From Neisseria weaveri (GTDB taxonomy: Bacteria; Pseudomonadota; Gammaproteobacteria; Burkholderiales; Neisseriaceae), in assembly GCF_900638685.1 (NCBI RefSeq), contig NZ_LR134533.1, forward strand, positions 248,001-312,000: a DNA stretch of 64,000 nucleotides, read 5' to 3'. A program made the position numbers and the translations under genes. This document shows, one piece after another, positions 54,802-64,000 of this stretch. Positions within the stretch are counted from its first letter, which is position 1; the number at the start of each line of letters is the position of its first letter. Below the pieces are notes generated by a model. That model did not search any database. It was not told the origin of the DNA and saw nothing but the letters and a program-made list of their open reading frames with translations.

Positions 54802-55875
54802 TTATAAACGGTAGTTGCCGCCCACACCGTTGGCAATATCGCGAACAGCGGTTACATACATGCGGCTGTGGTTGTATTGCCATACGGCATAGAAGTTATT
54901 CAGGCCGATATAGTATTCATACACGCCCGGCGCGGTTTCGAGGCGGTAGAGTACGGCTTTTTCGTTGTCGTCCACCACATCCTGCGGCATCACGCCCAAG
55001 CGTTTGAGTTCGCCCACGGTGCGGGTGAGCGCGGTTTTTTCGTCGATGATGTTTTGCAGCTCTTGCGTGATGGTAAGCGTAACCGGCACCACCATTTTGC
55101 CGTTGGTCTGCCAGCCGTGCGCTTTCATGTAGTTCGCCACCGAAGCTGCCACGTCGCCGACGTTGTTCCAAATATCGCGCAAGCCGTCGCCGTCGTAATC
55201 GACTGCATATTTGCGGAAGCTCGAAGGCATAAACTGCGGCATGCCCATCGCGCCGGCGTAGCTGCCTTTAAAACCGAATACGTCGCGCTTCTCTTCTTTC
55301 GCCATCAGCAGAAATTCGTTTAATTCTTTTTGGAAAAATTCGGCGCGGCGCGGATAGTCGAACGCCAGTGTGCTCAGAGAATCCGCCAAGCGGAAGCTGC
55401 CCATATTGTTGCCGTAGTTGGTTTCGATGCCGATGATGGCCACGATCAGTTCGGCCGGTACGCCGTAGCTGCGCGCTACGGCATCGATGGTGGTTTTGTG
55501 TTGCGCGTAGAAACGCTTGCCGTTATTGATTTTTGAGGCGCCGGAATTGCCGGTGCGGAATTCATACCACGGGCGGGATGTGCCGGGGCGGTTCATGATG
55601 TTGATGATATTGCCTTTATATACCACGCCGCCAAAGAAATTTTCCAGCTCTCTTTGCGAAAAACGGCCGCTCTTGGCTTGATATTGAATAAAATTCTGCA
55701 CATTACCGTTGCCGTTGAAACCGGTTAACGCAACAGAATCCGCCGCTTGATTAAATACAGGCTGCTTGGACAACGGAGGCACCGCAACCGGCTTGCCTCC
55801 CGTGACCTTACCGGACTGGCTGCTGCAAGCCACCAATATCAAAGCCGTTGTTAATACAGCTGCAATTTTTTTCAT
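54802..55875 (-). CDS. mltB: Lytic murein transglycosylase B family lipoprotein
   Basis: A 357-aa outer-membrane lipoprotein that cuts peptidoglycan glycan strands to 1,6-anhydro products. The signal peptide ends in lipobox LVAC (Cys ~17). The catalytic Glu is in VAIIGIETNYGNNMG (Glu ~150), with the family block YAGAMGMPQFMPSSFRKYAVDYDGDG. It is the SLT3/MltB domain. Confidence 0.94.
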   Translation of the reverse strand: MKKIAAVLTTALILVACSSQSGKVTGGKPVAVPPLSKQPVFNQAADSVALTGFNGNGNVQNFIQYQAKSGRFSQRELENFFGGVVYKGNIINIMNRPGTSRPWYEFRTGNSGASKINNGKRFYAQHKTTIDAVARSYGVPAELIVAIIGIETNYGNNMGSFRLADSLSTLAFDYPRRAEFFQKELNEFLLMAKEEKRDVFGFKGSYAGAMGMPQFMPSSFRKYAVDYDGDGLRDIWNNVGDVAASVANYMKAHGWQTNGKMVVPVTLTITQELQNIIDEKTALTRTVGELKRLGVMPQDVVDDNEKAVLYRLETAPGVYEYYIGLNNFYAVWQYNHSRMYVTAVRDIANGVGGNYRL

Positions 55876-56077
55876 GAGCGATCCGTTCGAAAAAATAAAA
55901 TATGTTGCCAGAGTGTATCAAAAATGCCGACGGCGTTAAAGAGCGCGCCTGCCCCGCCGTTCTTATCGGTTAAACAACGGCTTGCCAAAGATTGCCGTTA
56001 TTCCGACTTTTATACTTGAATTCTTCTTTGCCACCCTTATTATCTGAAAAGACGGAATATTTTCGGAATAGACATAC

Positions 56078-56836
56078 ATGAAACCCCGCCCCATTACGGT
56101 TACCACTTACAATATGCACAAAGGTATGTCGGCACTAAACCGCAAAGTCCGCATCCGCACCATGACCAAAGCGTTGCAAGATTTAAAATCGGATGTTTTA
56201 TTTTTGCAGGAAGTCCAAGGAGAAAACCTGCAACGCCGCACCAAGCTGTCCGCATTCCCCGAAAAACCGCACCACGACTTAATCGGCGGTTATCTGGAAT
56301 ACAACAGCAGCTACGGCAAAAATGCCGTGTATCCGGAAAAACACCACGGCAATGCCATCTTAAGCCATCTGCCTATCGAAACCCACCACAACCTGAATAT
56401 TACCGTCAACAAGTTGGAACAACGCGGCCTACTGCATTGCGAGGTTCAACCCGAAGGCTGGGATATGCCTTTAGTATGTTTGTGCACCCACCTTAATTTA
56501 TTGGAATCCGACAGGGCCAAGCAGTACAGCACCATTTTCGAATATGTCAGCCAACATATCGACCCGCTCAGCCCGTTGGTTATTGCCGGAGATTTTAACG
56601 ACTGGCGTCAAAAATCACAGCTGTCGCTGGGGCGCGCTTTAAACCTTGAAGAAGTATTCATCAGCAACGGTCAACTTCCCAAGACTTTCCCCGCCCGTAT
56701 GCCTATACTCAGCCTAGACAGAATTTACACGCGCAATCTCGACGTGTTAAATACGCAAGTTCACAACAGCGAACGCTGGAAAAACCTTTCCGACCACCTG
56801 CCTTTAAGCGCCAAAATTCTGCCCCGCCTTCCTTGA
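56078..56836 (+). CDS. Endonuclease/exonuclease/phosphatase family protein
   Basis: A 252-aa metal-dependent EEP hydrolase. Motifs are TTYNMHKGM (Asn8-type), LFLQEVQGE (Glu), THLNLLESDRAKQ, IAGDFNDWR (Asp/Asn), SLDRIYTRN and LSDHLPLSAKI (His). The substrate could be a nucleic acid or a phospholipid. No signal peptide is seen. It is immediately upstream of trpG-trpD but separated by DUS. Confidence 0.88.
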   Translation: MKPRPITVTTYNMHKGMSALNRKVRIRTMTKALQDLKSDVLFLQEVQGENLQRRTKLSAFPEKPHHDLIGGYLEYNSSYGKNAVYPEKHHGNAILSHLPIETHHNLNITVNKLEQRGLLHCEVQPEGWDMPLVCLCTHLNLLESDRAKQYSTIFEYVSQHIDPLSPLVIAGDFNDWRQKSQLSLGRALNLEEVFISNGQLPKTFPARMPILSLDRIYTRNLDVLNTQVHNSERWKNLSDHLPLSAKILPRLP

Positions 56837-56881
56837 AACAAACCGTTATTCATATCTAAAGTACTTAATGTTCTAAAACAG

Positions 56882-56909
56882 CAGGCCGTCCGTACTTTCA
56901 GACGGCCTC
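56882..56909. repeat. Degenerate DUS pair
   Basis: AGGCCGTCCGT carries changes from the consensus; the facing TTTCAGACGGCCT is perfect. It lies between the EEP gene and trpG. Confidence 0.5.
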
Positions 56910-56979
56910 AATAACTGTTATATTCAATCCCCCTATGCGGTTGCCCGTCCAACCGAGAATACAAGACCAAGGTTACAAC

Positions 56980-57564
56980 ATGCTTCTGATGATCGACAAT
57001 TACGACAGCTTCACCTACAACATCGTGCAGTATTTTGCCGAACTGGGCCAGGAAGTGGTTGTCAGACGAAACGACGACATTACGCTTCAGGAAATCGAAG
57101 CTTTAAACCCAAATTATCTGGTTATCGGCCCCGGTCCCTGCTCGCCCAAAGAAGCCGGAATTTCCATTGCCGCCATGACCCATTTTGCAGGCAAACTGCC
57201 GATTATGGGCATCTGTCTCGGCCACCAAACCATAGGCGAAGCATTCGGCGGCAACATTATCCGCGCCCAAACCTTAATGCACGGCAAAGTGTCGCCGGTC
57301 AGCCATCACGGCACGGGAATGTTTAAAAACCTGCCCAACCCGGTTACCTGCACCCGCTACCACAGCTTGGTTATCGAACGTTCCAGCCTGCCGGAATGCC
57401 TGGAAATCACCGCATGGACGGAAGATGGAGAAATTATGGGCGTGCGCCATAAAACCTACCCCATCGAAGGCGTTCAATTCCACCCCGAAGCCCTGCTGAC
57501 CGAGCACGGCCACGATATGCTGGATAACTTCCTCAAAGAATTTTCAGCATTCCAACCTTCCTAA
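56980..57564 (+). CDS. trpG: Anthranilate synthase component II (glutamine amidotransferase)
   Basis: TrpG supplies ammonia to TrpE and may also serve the p-aminobenzoate enzyme. It is 194 aa. The class I amidotransferase triad is in [15 protein letters not shown] (Cys), and [11 protein letters not shown] (His, Glu). [19 protein letters not shown] is the family's N-terminus. AAGG is 8 nt before the ATG at 56980. It is followed by trpD, with trpE elsewhere. Confidence 0.95.
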   Translation: MLLMIDNYDSFTYNIVQYFAELGQEVVVRRNDDITLQEIEALNPNYLVIGPGPCSPKEAGISIAAMTHFAGKLPIMGICLGHQTIGEAFGGNIIRAQTLMHGKVSPVSHHGTGMFKNLPNPVTCTRYHSLVIERSSLPECLEITAWTEDGEIMGVRHKTYPIEGVQFHPEALLTEHGHDMLDNFLKEFSAFQPS

Positions 57565-57576
57565 ACACACTCGAGA

Positions 57577-57613
57577 GGCCGTCTGAAAATACCCGGAATT
57601 TTCAGACGGCCTC
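57577..57613. repeat. Spaced DUS pair between trpG and trpD
   Basis: GAGGCCGTCTGAAAAT and its complement ATTTTCAGACGGCCTC, separated by ~7 nt, 25 bp before trpD. Confidence 0.7.
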
Positions 57614-57638
57614 TTCATAAAATAAAGGCTCTTTTTCA

Positions 57639-58682
57639 ATGATTACGCCCCAACAAGCACTATTAAGACTGATCGACAACAACGAACTGTTTTATGACGA
57701 AATGACCGACCTGATGCGTCAAATCATGCGCGGCGAAGTTGCACCCGAATTAATTGCCGCCATCCTGACCGGCTTGCGCATCAAAGTCGAAAGCGTTTCA
57801 GAAATTGCCGCCGCAGCCGCCGTCATGCGCGAATTTGCCGTCAAAGTCCCCGTTGCCGACACCCGCAACCTGGTCGATATCGTCGGCACCGGCGGCGACA
57901 ACGCACATACTTTCAATATCTCCAGCACAGCCATGTTTGTTGCCGCCGCAGCCGGTGCCAAAATCGCCAAACACGGCGGGCGTTCCGTCTCTTCTTCGAG
58001 CGGTTCCGCAGACATCATCGAACAAATGGGCGCGTCGCTTACCTTATCGCCCGAACAAGTCGGCACCTGCATCGACCAAGTCGGTATCGGCTTTATGTTT
58101 GCCCCCAACCACCACAGCAGCATGCGCTATGTCGCTCCGGTCAGACGCGCACTCGGCTTCCGCTCCATTTTCAATATTCTCGGCCCGATGACCAATCCTG
58201 CTTCCGCGCCCAACCAAGTGCTCGGCGTCTTCCATATCGACTTGTGCGGCATTCTCTCGCGCGTTTTACAGCAGCTCGGCTCCAAACACGTTTTGGTCGT
58301 ACACGGTAGCGACGGCCTCGATGAAATTACCGTTACCGGCAGCAGCCGCATTGCCGAGCTGAAAGACGGACGCATTACCGAATACGACATCCACCCCGAA
58401 AATTTCGGCTTGCCTGTTTACAAAGACCTCTCAGGCATCAAAGCGGCCAATACGCAAGAATCGCTCACCATCATGAACCAAGTATTAAACGGCCAACACG
58501 GTCCTGCCAGAGATATTGTCGTACTCAATGCGGCTGCCACTATTTATGCCGGCGGAAAAGCCGACTCGTTGGCAGACGGCATTGCCGCCGCACAAGAAGC
58601 ATTGGATTCAGGCAAAGCCAAAGCCAAACAGGCCGAATTTATCCGCTTAAGCACGCAACTGGCAGAAAGTCAGGCTCAATAG
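57639..58682 (+). CDS. trpD: Anthranilate phosphoribosyltransferase
   Basis: TrpD adds phosphoribose to anthranilate. It is 347 aa. The PRPP-binding loop is [21 protein letters not shown] ([15 protein letters not shown], ~83), with [45 protein letters not shown] and [12 protein letters not shown] all in place. It is downstream of trpG; trpE is ~35 kb away. Confidence 0.97.
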   Translation: MITPQQALLRLIDNNELFYDEMTDLMRQIMRGEVAPELIAAILTGLRIKVESVSEIAAAAAVMREFAVKVPVADTRNLVDIVGTGGDNAHTFNISSTAMFVAAAAGAKIAKHGGRSVSSSSGSADIIEQMGASLTLSPEQVGTCIDQVGIGFMFAPNHHSSMRYVAPVRRALGFRSIFNILGPMTNPASAPNQVLGVFHIDLCGILSRVLQQLGSKHVLVVHGSDGLDEITVTGSSRIAELKDGRITEYDIHPENFGLPVYKDLSGIKAANTQESLTIMNQVLNGQHGPARDIVVLNAAATIYAGGKADSLADGIAAAQEALDSGKAKAKQAEFIRLSTQLAESQAQ

Positions 58683-58836
58683 CAAACACGACATCCTTTA
58701 TCTGCTTGCAGTAAAAAACCGTTTATCAACCGAAATCGCAACCAAATAAAACACCATTCCGGTTTCTGTCAATGAATAAACGGCGAATAATCGGCAAACA
58801 GATTCAATTCAAGAAAATAAACGGTTTCAATCGATT

Positions 58837-58864
58837 AAGGCCGTCTGAAAAATTCAGACGGCCT
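58837..58864. terminator. DUS inverted-pair terminator after trpD
   Basis: AAGGCCGTCTGAA and its complement with an AA-containing loop, 155 bp past the trpD stop. No gene is visible in 58683-58978. Confidence 0.65.
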
Positions 58865-58892
58865 CAAATCATCAAAATAATAAAACATAAAT

Positions 58893-58927
58893 AAAAACGG
58901 CATACCTTAAAAGATATACCGTTTTTT
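58893..58927 (-). terminator. Terminator of the bacterioferritin genes
   Basis: AAAACGGCATA and TATACCGTTTT (one mismatch/G-U) with flanking T runs on both strands, 52-86 bp past bfrB. Confidence 0.7.
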
Positions 58928-58978
58928 TCCGGAACAGTCAGCTAAGAGAACTGCTTATATTTTGGCAGTGGTTTGTGT

Positions 58979-59452
58979 TTAGTCCTCTTGCGCCCCGGTT
59001 TGCAGATAATTTGCCAAACCGAGCGTGGCAACCAGTTCCTGTTGGTTACCCAGCCAGTCCATGTGTTCTTCGTTGGTGTCTTTCTGTTTTTCCAACAAAG
59101 CACGGCTGACATAATCCTGCTGCGCTTCGCAAACGGCAATGGCTGCAATCAACGCATCATGTTTTTCCTGCTCTTTGTTTAAGTCGCATTTGATGATTTC
59201 TTCAACATTTTCACCAATCAGCAACTTACCCAGCTCTTGAAGGTTAGGCAGGCCTTCCAACAACAAGATGCGTTCGATCAAGTCGTCGGCAGCTTTCATT
59301 TCCACAATAGACTGCTTGTAAAAATGATGACCCAACTCTTCAAAGCCCCAGTTTTTCAAAATGCGGGCATGCAGAAAATATTGGTTGATGGTCACCAACA
59401 GCAAGCCCAGATTTTTATTTAATTCGCGCAATACCAAACGGTCGCCTTGCAT
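58979..59452 (-). CDS. bfrB: Bacterioferritin subunit B (heme-type)
   Basis: A 157-aa bacterioferritin. With E. coli Bfr numbering it keeps the heme ligand Met52 (SIVEMKAAD) but lacks several ferroxidase ligands: residue 18 is Leu (NLGLLLVTINQ), 54 is Ala, and 127 is Asn (TNEEHMDW). So it should bind heme but have little ferroxidase activity on its own. The ATG at 59452 fits the family start and gives better spacing from GGAG than 59455. It lies just after bfrA, in one unit. Confidence 0.93.
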   Translation of the reverse strand: MQGDRLVLRELNKNLGLLLVTINQYFLHARILKNWGFEELGHHFYKQSIVEMKAADDLIERILLLEGLPNLQELGKLLIGENVEEIIKCDLNKEQEKHDALIAAIAVCEAQQDYVSRALLEKQKDTNEEHMDWLGNQQELVATLGLANYLQTGAQED

Positions 59453-59483
59453 CATTTATCTCCTACAATTTGACGGATTCAAA

Positions 59484-59948
59484 TTACAGCTGGCTTTGCA
59501 GATAATTTTGGATACCCACCAACTCGATCAGACGCAATTGCTGTTCCAACCAATGAGCGTGGTCTTCTTCGGTATCTTTCAACTGTGCAACCAACAAATC
59601 ACGGGTTACGTAATCCTGTTTTTCTTCGCACAGCTTGATACCTTTTTTCAAAGCTTCGCGAACTTCATATTCGGTATTCAAATCCGCTTTCAACATAGAA
59701 ACCACATCGCTGCCCACATTAATGGCAGCAGGAACCATGTTCGGCGTACCGCCCAACATCAAAATACGGCGGATAAATCCCTCGGCGTGCAGCGTTTCGT
59801 CCTCAGCTTCATGACCGATGCGTTCAAACAACTTATTGTAGCCCCACTCGGAATACATACGTGAATGAATAAAATACTGATCGCGCGCAGCTAATTCACC
59901 TGCCAACAATTCGTTCATATAATCAACAACTGCTTTATCACCTTGCAT
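59484..59948 (-). CDS. bfrA: Bacterioferritin subunit A (ferroxidase-type)
   Basis: A 154-aa bacterioferritin. It keeps Glu18 ([10 protein letters not shown]), Glu51 and His54 (EDETLHAEG), and Glu127/His130 (DTEEDHAHW), so the dinuclear iron centre is intact. Position 52 is Thr, so it cannot supply the axial Met for heme. It complements bfrB; heteropolymers of the two are known in gonococci. It is promoter-proximal, with AAGGAAA before the ATG. Confidence 0.94.
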   Translation of the reverse strand: MQGDKAVVDYMNELLAGELAARDQYFIHSRMYSEWGYNKLFERIGHEAEDETLHAEGFIRRILMLGGTPNMVPAAINVGSDVVSMLKADLNTEYEVREALKKGIKLCEEKQDYVTRDLLVAQLKDTEEDHAHWLEQQLRLIELVGIQNYLQSQL

Positions 59949-60409
59949 GATTTTTTCCTTTTTATGCTATTTCGACAGAACCCCGTCCTGCCCTAATTGA
60001 TTGATGAAGCTATTTTATGAAATTCCCTTATCCATTTCAAACTTTCCATTTAAAATACAAATAATTATCAAAAAGAACAACTATCACAAAAATCCATAAA
60101 AAAATTCAAGTATATGTTTTTTATAAAAAATTAATGCATTTAAAACTAATAACCTGTATCAACAATAAAATTAATTTACAAAAATTAACCTTGTAAGGTT
60201 GTCTTTTTTATTTAAAACATCTCCAAACCACATCAATGATGTCTTAAAAACTGTCTAATCTTTTGCTTTTAAATAATAATTCAAATCATTTATTTTTTAA
60301 CCAACCGCCTAAACTGCCGCAATATCCGATAGAGAAAATTGCCGTGGCACCTTAAAAAATCATGTTATAATACACGGTTATTTTTTAGTGATAAGACGTA
60401 AATCAACCC
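59949..60409. other. AT-rich divergent promoter region between bfrA and typA
   Basis: About 460 bp with no gene seen on either strand; very AT-rich. A 14-bp near-palindrome AACCTTGTAAGGTT (60187-60200) is followed by a T-rich run. The typA promoter is at its right end. The bfrA promoter should be at its left. I could not identify a convincing Fur box. Confidence 0.55.
60363..60371 (+). promoter_or_regulatory. Extended -10 promoter of typA
   Basis: TGTTATAAT is a TGn extended -10 with consensus TATAAT (60366-60371), 38 bp before the ATG. No good -35 is visible, as expected for an extended -10 promoter. Confidence 0.6.
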
Positions 60410-62221
60410 ATGAAACAAATCAGAAATATCGCCATCATCGCACACGTCGACCACGGCAAAACCACGCTGGTAGACCAGCTTCTGCGCCAATCCGGCACCT
60501 TCCGCGCCAACCAGCAGGTTGACGAACGCGTGATGGACAGCAACGACATCGAAAAAGAACGCGGCATTACCATTCTTGCCAAAAATACCGCCATCGAATA
60601 TGAAGGCTACCACATCAACATCGTCGATACACCCGGACACGCCGACTTCGGCGGCGAAGTGGAACGCGTATTGGGCATGGTCGATTGCGTGGTTTTGCTG
60701 GTGGACGCTCAAGAAGGCCCGATGCCGCAAACCCGTTTCGTTACCAAAAAAGCCTTGGCATTAGGCTTGCGCCCGATTGTGGTCATCAACAAAATCGACA
60801 AACCGAGCGCGCGCCCGAGCTGGGTGATTGACCAAACCTTCGAGCTGTTCGACAGCCTCGGCGCCACCGACGAGCAGTTGGATTTCCCCATCGTTTACGC
60901 TTCGGGCTTGAGCGGTTTTGCCAAGCTGGAAGAAGACGACGAAAGCCAAGACATGCGCCCGTTGTTCGACACCATCCTCAAACACACCCCGCCCCCCAGC
61001 GGCAGCGCAGATGAAACCCTGCAACTGCAAATTTCCCAACTCGACTACGACAACTACACCGGCCGCTTGGGCATCGGCCGCATCTTGAACGGCCGCATCA
61101 AACCCGGCCAAGTGGTTGCCGTAATGAACCACGAAAAACAAGTCGCACAAGGCCGCATCAACCAACTTTTAGGCTTCAAAGGCTTGGAACGCGTGCCGTT
61201 GGAAGAGGCGGAAGCCGGCGACATTGTGATTATTTCCGGTATTGAAGACATCGGCATCGGCGTCACCATCACCGACAAAGACAATCCTAAAGGTCTGCCC
61301 ATGTTGAGCGTGGACGAGCCGACCTTAACCATGGACTTCATGGTCAACACCTCTCCGCTGGCCGGCACCGAAGGCAAATTCGTTACCTCGCGCCAAATCC
61401 GCGACCGTCTGCAAAAAGAATTGCTGACCAACGTCGCCCTGCGCGTGGAAGACACCGAAGATGCCGACATCTTCCGCGTATCCGGCCGCGGCGAACTGCA
61501 CTTAACCATTCTGTTGGAAAACATGCGCCGCGAAGGCTACGAATTGGCCGTCGGCAAACCGCGCGTGGTTTACCGTGAAATCGACGGCCAAAAATGCGAG
61601 CCGTATGAAAACCTCACCGTTGACGTGCCCGACGACAACCAAGGCGCGGTAATGGAAGAGCTTGGCCGCCGCCGCGGTGAACTCACCAATATGGAAAGCG
61701 ACGGCAACGGCCGCACCCGCTTGGAATACCATATCCCCGCCCGCGGCCTGATCGGTTTCCAAGGCGAGTTTATGACCTTAACCCGCGGTGTCGGCTTGAT
61801 GAGCCACGTTTTCGATGATTACGCACCGGTGAAACCCGATATGCCCGGCCGCCACAACGGCGTGTTGATTTCCCAAGAGCAAGGCGAAGCGGTGGCTTAC
61901 GCATTGTGGAACTTGGAAGACCGCGGCCGCATGTTCGTATCGCCCGGCGAAAAACTCTACGAAGGCATGATTATCGGCATCCACAGCCGCGACAACGATT
62001 TGGTGGTTAACCCCTTAAAAGGTAAAAAACTCACCAACGTGCGCGCCAGCGGCACCGACGAAGCCGTGCGCCTGACTACTCCGATCAAGCTGACTTTGGA
62101 AAGCGCAGTTGAGTTTATCGACGACGACGAACTGGTGGAAATCACACCGCAATCCATCCGCTTGCGCAAGCGTTACCTGCAAGAGCACGAGCGCCGCAAG
62201 CACTTCAAAAAATTAGACTGA
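60410..62221 (+). CDS. typA: Ribosome-associated GTPase TypA/BipA
   Basis: A 603-aa translational GTPase involved in ribosome assembly and stress adaptation. GTP motifs are AHVDHGKTT (~11-19), [14 protein letters not shown] (~74) and NKIDKP (~128). The BipA-specific C-terminal region is [18 protein letters not shown] and [14 protein letters not shown]. Full length. Confidence 0.98.
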   Translation: MKQIRNIAIIAHVDHGKTTLVDQLLRQSGTFRANQQVDERVMDSNDIEKERGITILAKNTAIEYEGYHINIVDTPGHADFGGEVERVLGMVDCVVLLVDAQEGPMPQTRFVTKKALALGLRPIVVINKIDKPSARPSWVIDQTFELFDSLGATDEQLDFPIVYASGLSGFAKLEEDDESQDMRPLFDTILKHTPPPSGSADETLQLQISQLDYDNYTGRLGIGRILNGRIKPGQVVAVMNHEKQVAQGRINQLLGFKGLERVPLEEAEAGDIVIISGIEDIGIGVTITDKDNPKGLPMLSVDEPTLTMDFMVNTSPLAGTEGKFVTSRQIRDRLQKELLTNVALRVEDTEDADIFRVSGRGELHLTILLENMRREGYELAVGKPRVVYREIDGQKCEPYENLTVDVPDDNQGAVMEELGRRRGELTNMESDGNGRTRLEYHIPARGLIGFQGEFMTLTRGVGLMSHVFDDYAPVKPDMPGRHNGVLISQEQGEAVAYALWNLEDRGRMFVSPGEKLYEGMIIGIHSRDNDLVVNPLKGKKLTNVRASGTDEAVRLTTPIKLTLESAVEFIDDDELVEITPQSIRLRKRYLQEHERRKHFKKLD

Positions 62222-62241
62222 TTCATTGATGTCTAACCCAA

Positions 62242-62271
62242 AGAGGCCGTCTGAATTTTCAGACGGCCTCT
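62242..62271. terminator. DUS inverted-pair terminator after typA
   Basis: AGAGGCCGTCTGAA and its perfect complement with a 2-nt loop, ending TCTTG on the plus strand. Confidence 0.82.
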
Positions 62272-62345
62272 TGACATACCCTTACCCTTGATAATTCACC
62301 TGATTCCCCCTATATTGTTGCAACACACTTTTTTCAGGAAAAGAA

Positions 62346-62912
62346 ATGAAACATACCGTTATTCTGACCGTTTTATCCGCGCTTGCCCTGAGCGCTTGTA
62401 AAGACGACACCCAAGCCAAATTGGATGCGCAGCAAAAACAAATCGAAGCCTTGCAGCAGCAGTTGGCTCAACAAAATGCCAACCCGGCCGAACAAGACAA
62501 TACCGTTTACCAACTGGCAGCCGATGCAGTTAAAGACACCATTCCTGCCGAATTCCAAAACGGCAACAACGGCGAGCCCGTTACCGGCACAGACGGCCAG
62601 CAATATATTTATGACGAATCTACCGGCAGCTGGCTGCTGCAAAGCCTGATCGGTGCTGCCGCAGGTGCCTTCATCGGCAGCGCTTTGGCCAACAAATTCC
62701 AAAAAGCCAACCCCAACAGCCCGGCAGTACAACGTGCGCAAGCGAATTACTACCAATCCGCCAAACCGCAACAACGTACCACCCAGCAACTGAACACCAA
62801 GTCCGTACCGGCACAGAAAGGGGCGGCGTCTCCGCAATACCGCCAAACCAATCAAGCACAGCCTAACCACAAACGACCGGTAAAACGCGGCGGTTTCGGC
62901 CGCAGAAGATAA
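62346..62912 (+). CDS. Putative lipoprotein with glycine-zipper region
   Basis: A 188-aa exported protein of unknown function. The signal peptide ends in lipobox LSAC (Cys ~18). A glutamine-rich helix follows (KLDAQQKQIEALQQQLAQQ, ~26-44, likely coiled coil). A glycine-rich membrane-like segment, LIGAAAGAFIGSALANKF (~103-120), resembles a glycine zipper. The C-terminus is basic and low complexity (NHKRPVKRGGFGRRR). It stands alone between typA and trxB. AGGAAAAG precedes the ATG. Confidence 0.8.
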   Translation: MKHTVILTVLSALALSACKDDTQAKLDAQQKQIEALQQQLAQQNANPAEQDNTVYQLAADAVKDTIPAEFQNGNNGEPVTGTDGQQYIYDESTGSWLLQSLIGAAAGAFIGSALANKFQKANPNSPAVQRAQANYYQSAKPQQRTTQQLNTKSVPAQKGAASPQYRQTNQAQPNHKRPVKRGGFGRRR

Positions 62913-62916
62913 TGCT

Positions 62917-62952
62917 TAGCCGTCTGAAAACGCTGATTTTTCAGACGGCCTC
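62917..62952. repeat. Spaced DUS pair between the lipoprotein gene and trxB
   Basis: GCCGTCTGAAAA and TTTTTCAGACGGCC with an 8-nt loop. Its position after the stop suits a terminator. Confidence 0.65.
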
Positions 62953-63037
62953 ACAATAACGGCGTATATCTTATTTATAAAATTATAAAAATTTATAAAA
63001 TTATAAAAAGGTTGTGATTTATATCCATGCCGTCTGA

Positions 63038-64000
<963 letters not shown>

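Noticed and set aside
60040-60080. Fur box near bfrA
   Set aside because: AATAATTATC-like sequence occurs, but symmetry with the 19-bp Fur consensus is poor and the region is generally AT-rich.

Overview
The window is a 64 kb piece of a Neisseriaceae chromosome. The 10-bp DNA uptake sequence (DUS) core GCCGTCTGAA and its complement occur throughout, both singly and as inverted pairs after genes. The two bases before the core are mostly AG (AGGCCGTCTGAA), the dialect of many commensal Neisseria, rather than the AT of N. meningitidis and N. gonorrhoeae. A few AT-type copies occur. Gene content and order (lepA-lepB-rnc-era, lipB/lipA, bfrA-bfrB, an IS1106-like element) agree. The species cannot be fixed from this view.

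Layout. 1-2022: AT-rich accessory edge with the 5' part of a DUF4332 gene and a divergent small XRE regulator. 2300-17571 is almost all minus strand: panB-panC, folK and a deoxynucleoside kinase, SirB2, a YtqB-like methyltransferase, nitroreductase, era, rnc, lepB, lepA, a PpiD-like chaperone, HU and lon. 17786-28402 is plus strand: ybeD-lipB-phosphoesterase-lipA, recA, trpE, purK, an acetyltransferase, upp, DUF2322, a DUF4198 protein and S-formylglutathione hydrolase. 28605-34409: a two-helix membrane peptide missed by length cutoffs, an FMN reductase, a DUF924 protein, an acidic small protein, trpS and clpB.

34537-38552 is a foreign-looking island between two DUS hairpins. It carries a NACHT/STAND-like P-loop NTPase of 969 codons followed, in the -1 frame, by a part ending in a PD-(D/E)XK-type nuclease. 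The frames join cleanly at an A5 tract (about 1338 residues when joined). This is the best candidate for an undescribed, probably anti-phage, system.

38592-43053 holds a LysR regulator divergent from DoxX, nitroreductase and YgiD-type dioxygenase genes, then a possible lysozyme-inhibitor lipoprotein and a pirin. 43100-47679 is a nested mobile element: a 3371-bp ISPpu12-type ISL3 element (merR-like, cation transporter, lspA, transposase) inserted with an 8-bp target duplication inside an IS1106-like IS5-family element.

47708-64000 returns to core genes: acetyltransferase, CzcD-like exporter, a second DUF924 gene, an SMR exporter, prfA, ybaB, dnaX, a lytic transglycosylase, an EEP-family protein, trpG-trpD, bfrB and bfrA, typA, a lipoprotein and the 5' part of trxB. 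dnaX carries an E. coli-like A AAA AAG frameshift site with an in-phase -1 stop, and its tau-only linker is built largely from DUS copies read as codons.

Starts were chosen by eye from ribosome binding sites and family starts. Family names come from recognised motifs; no database search was run.
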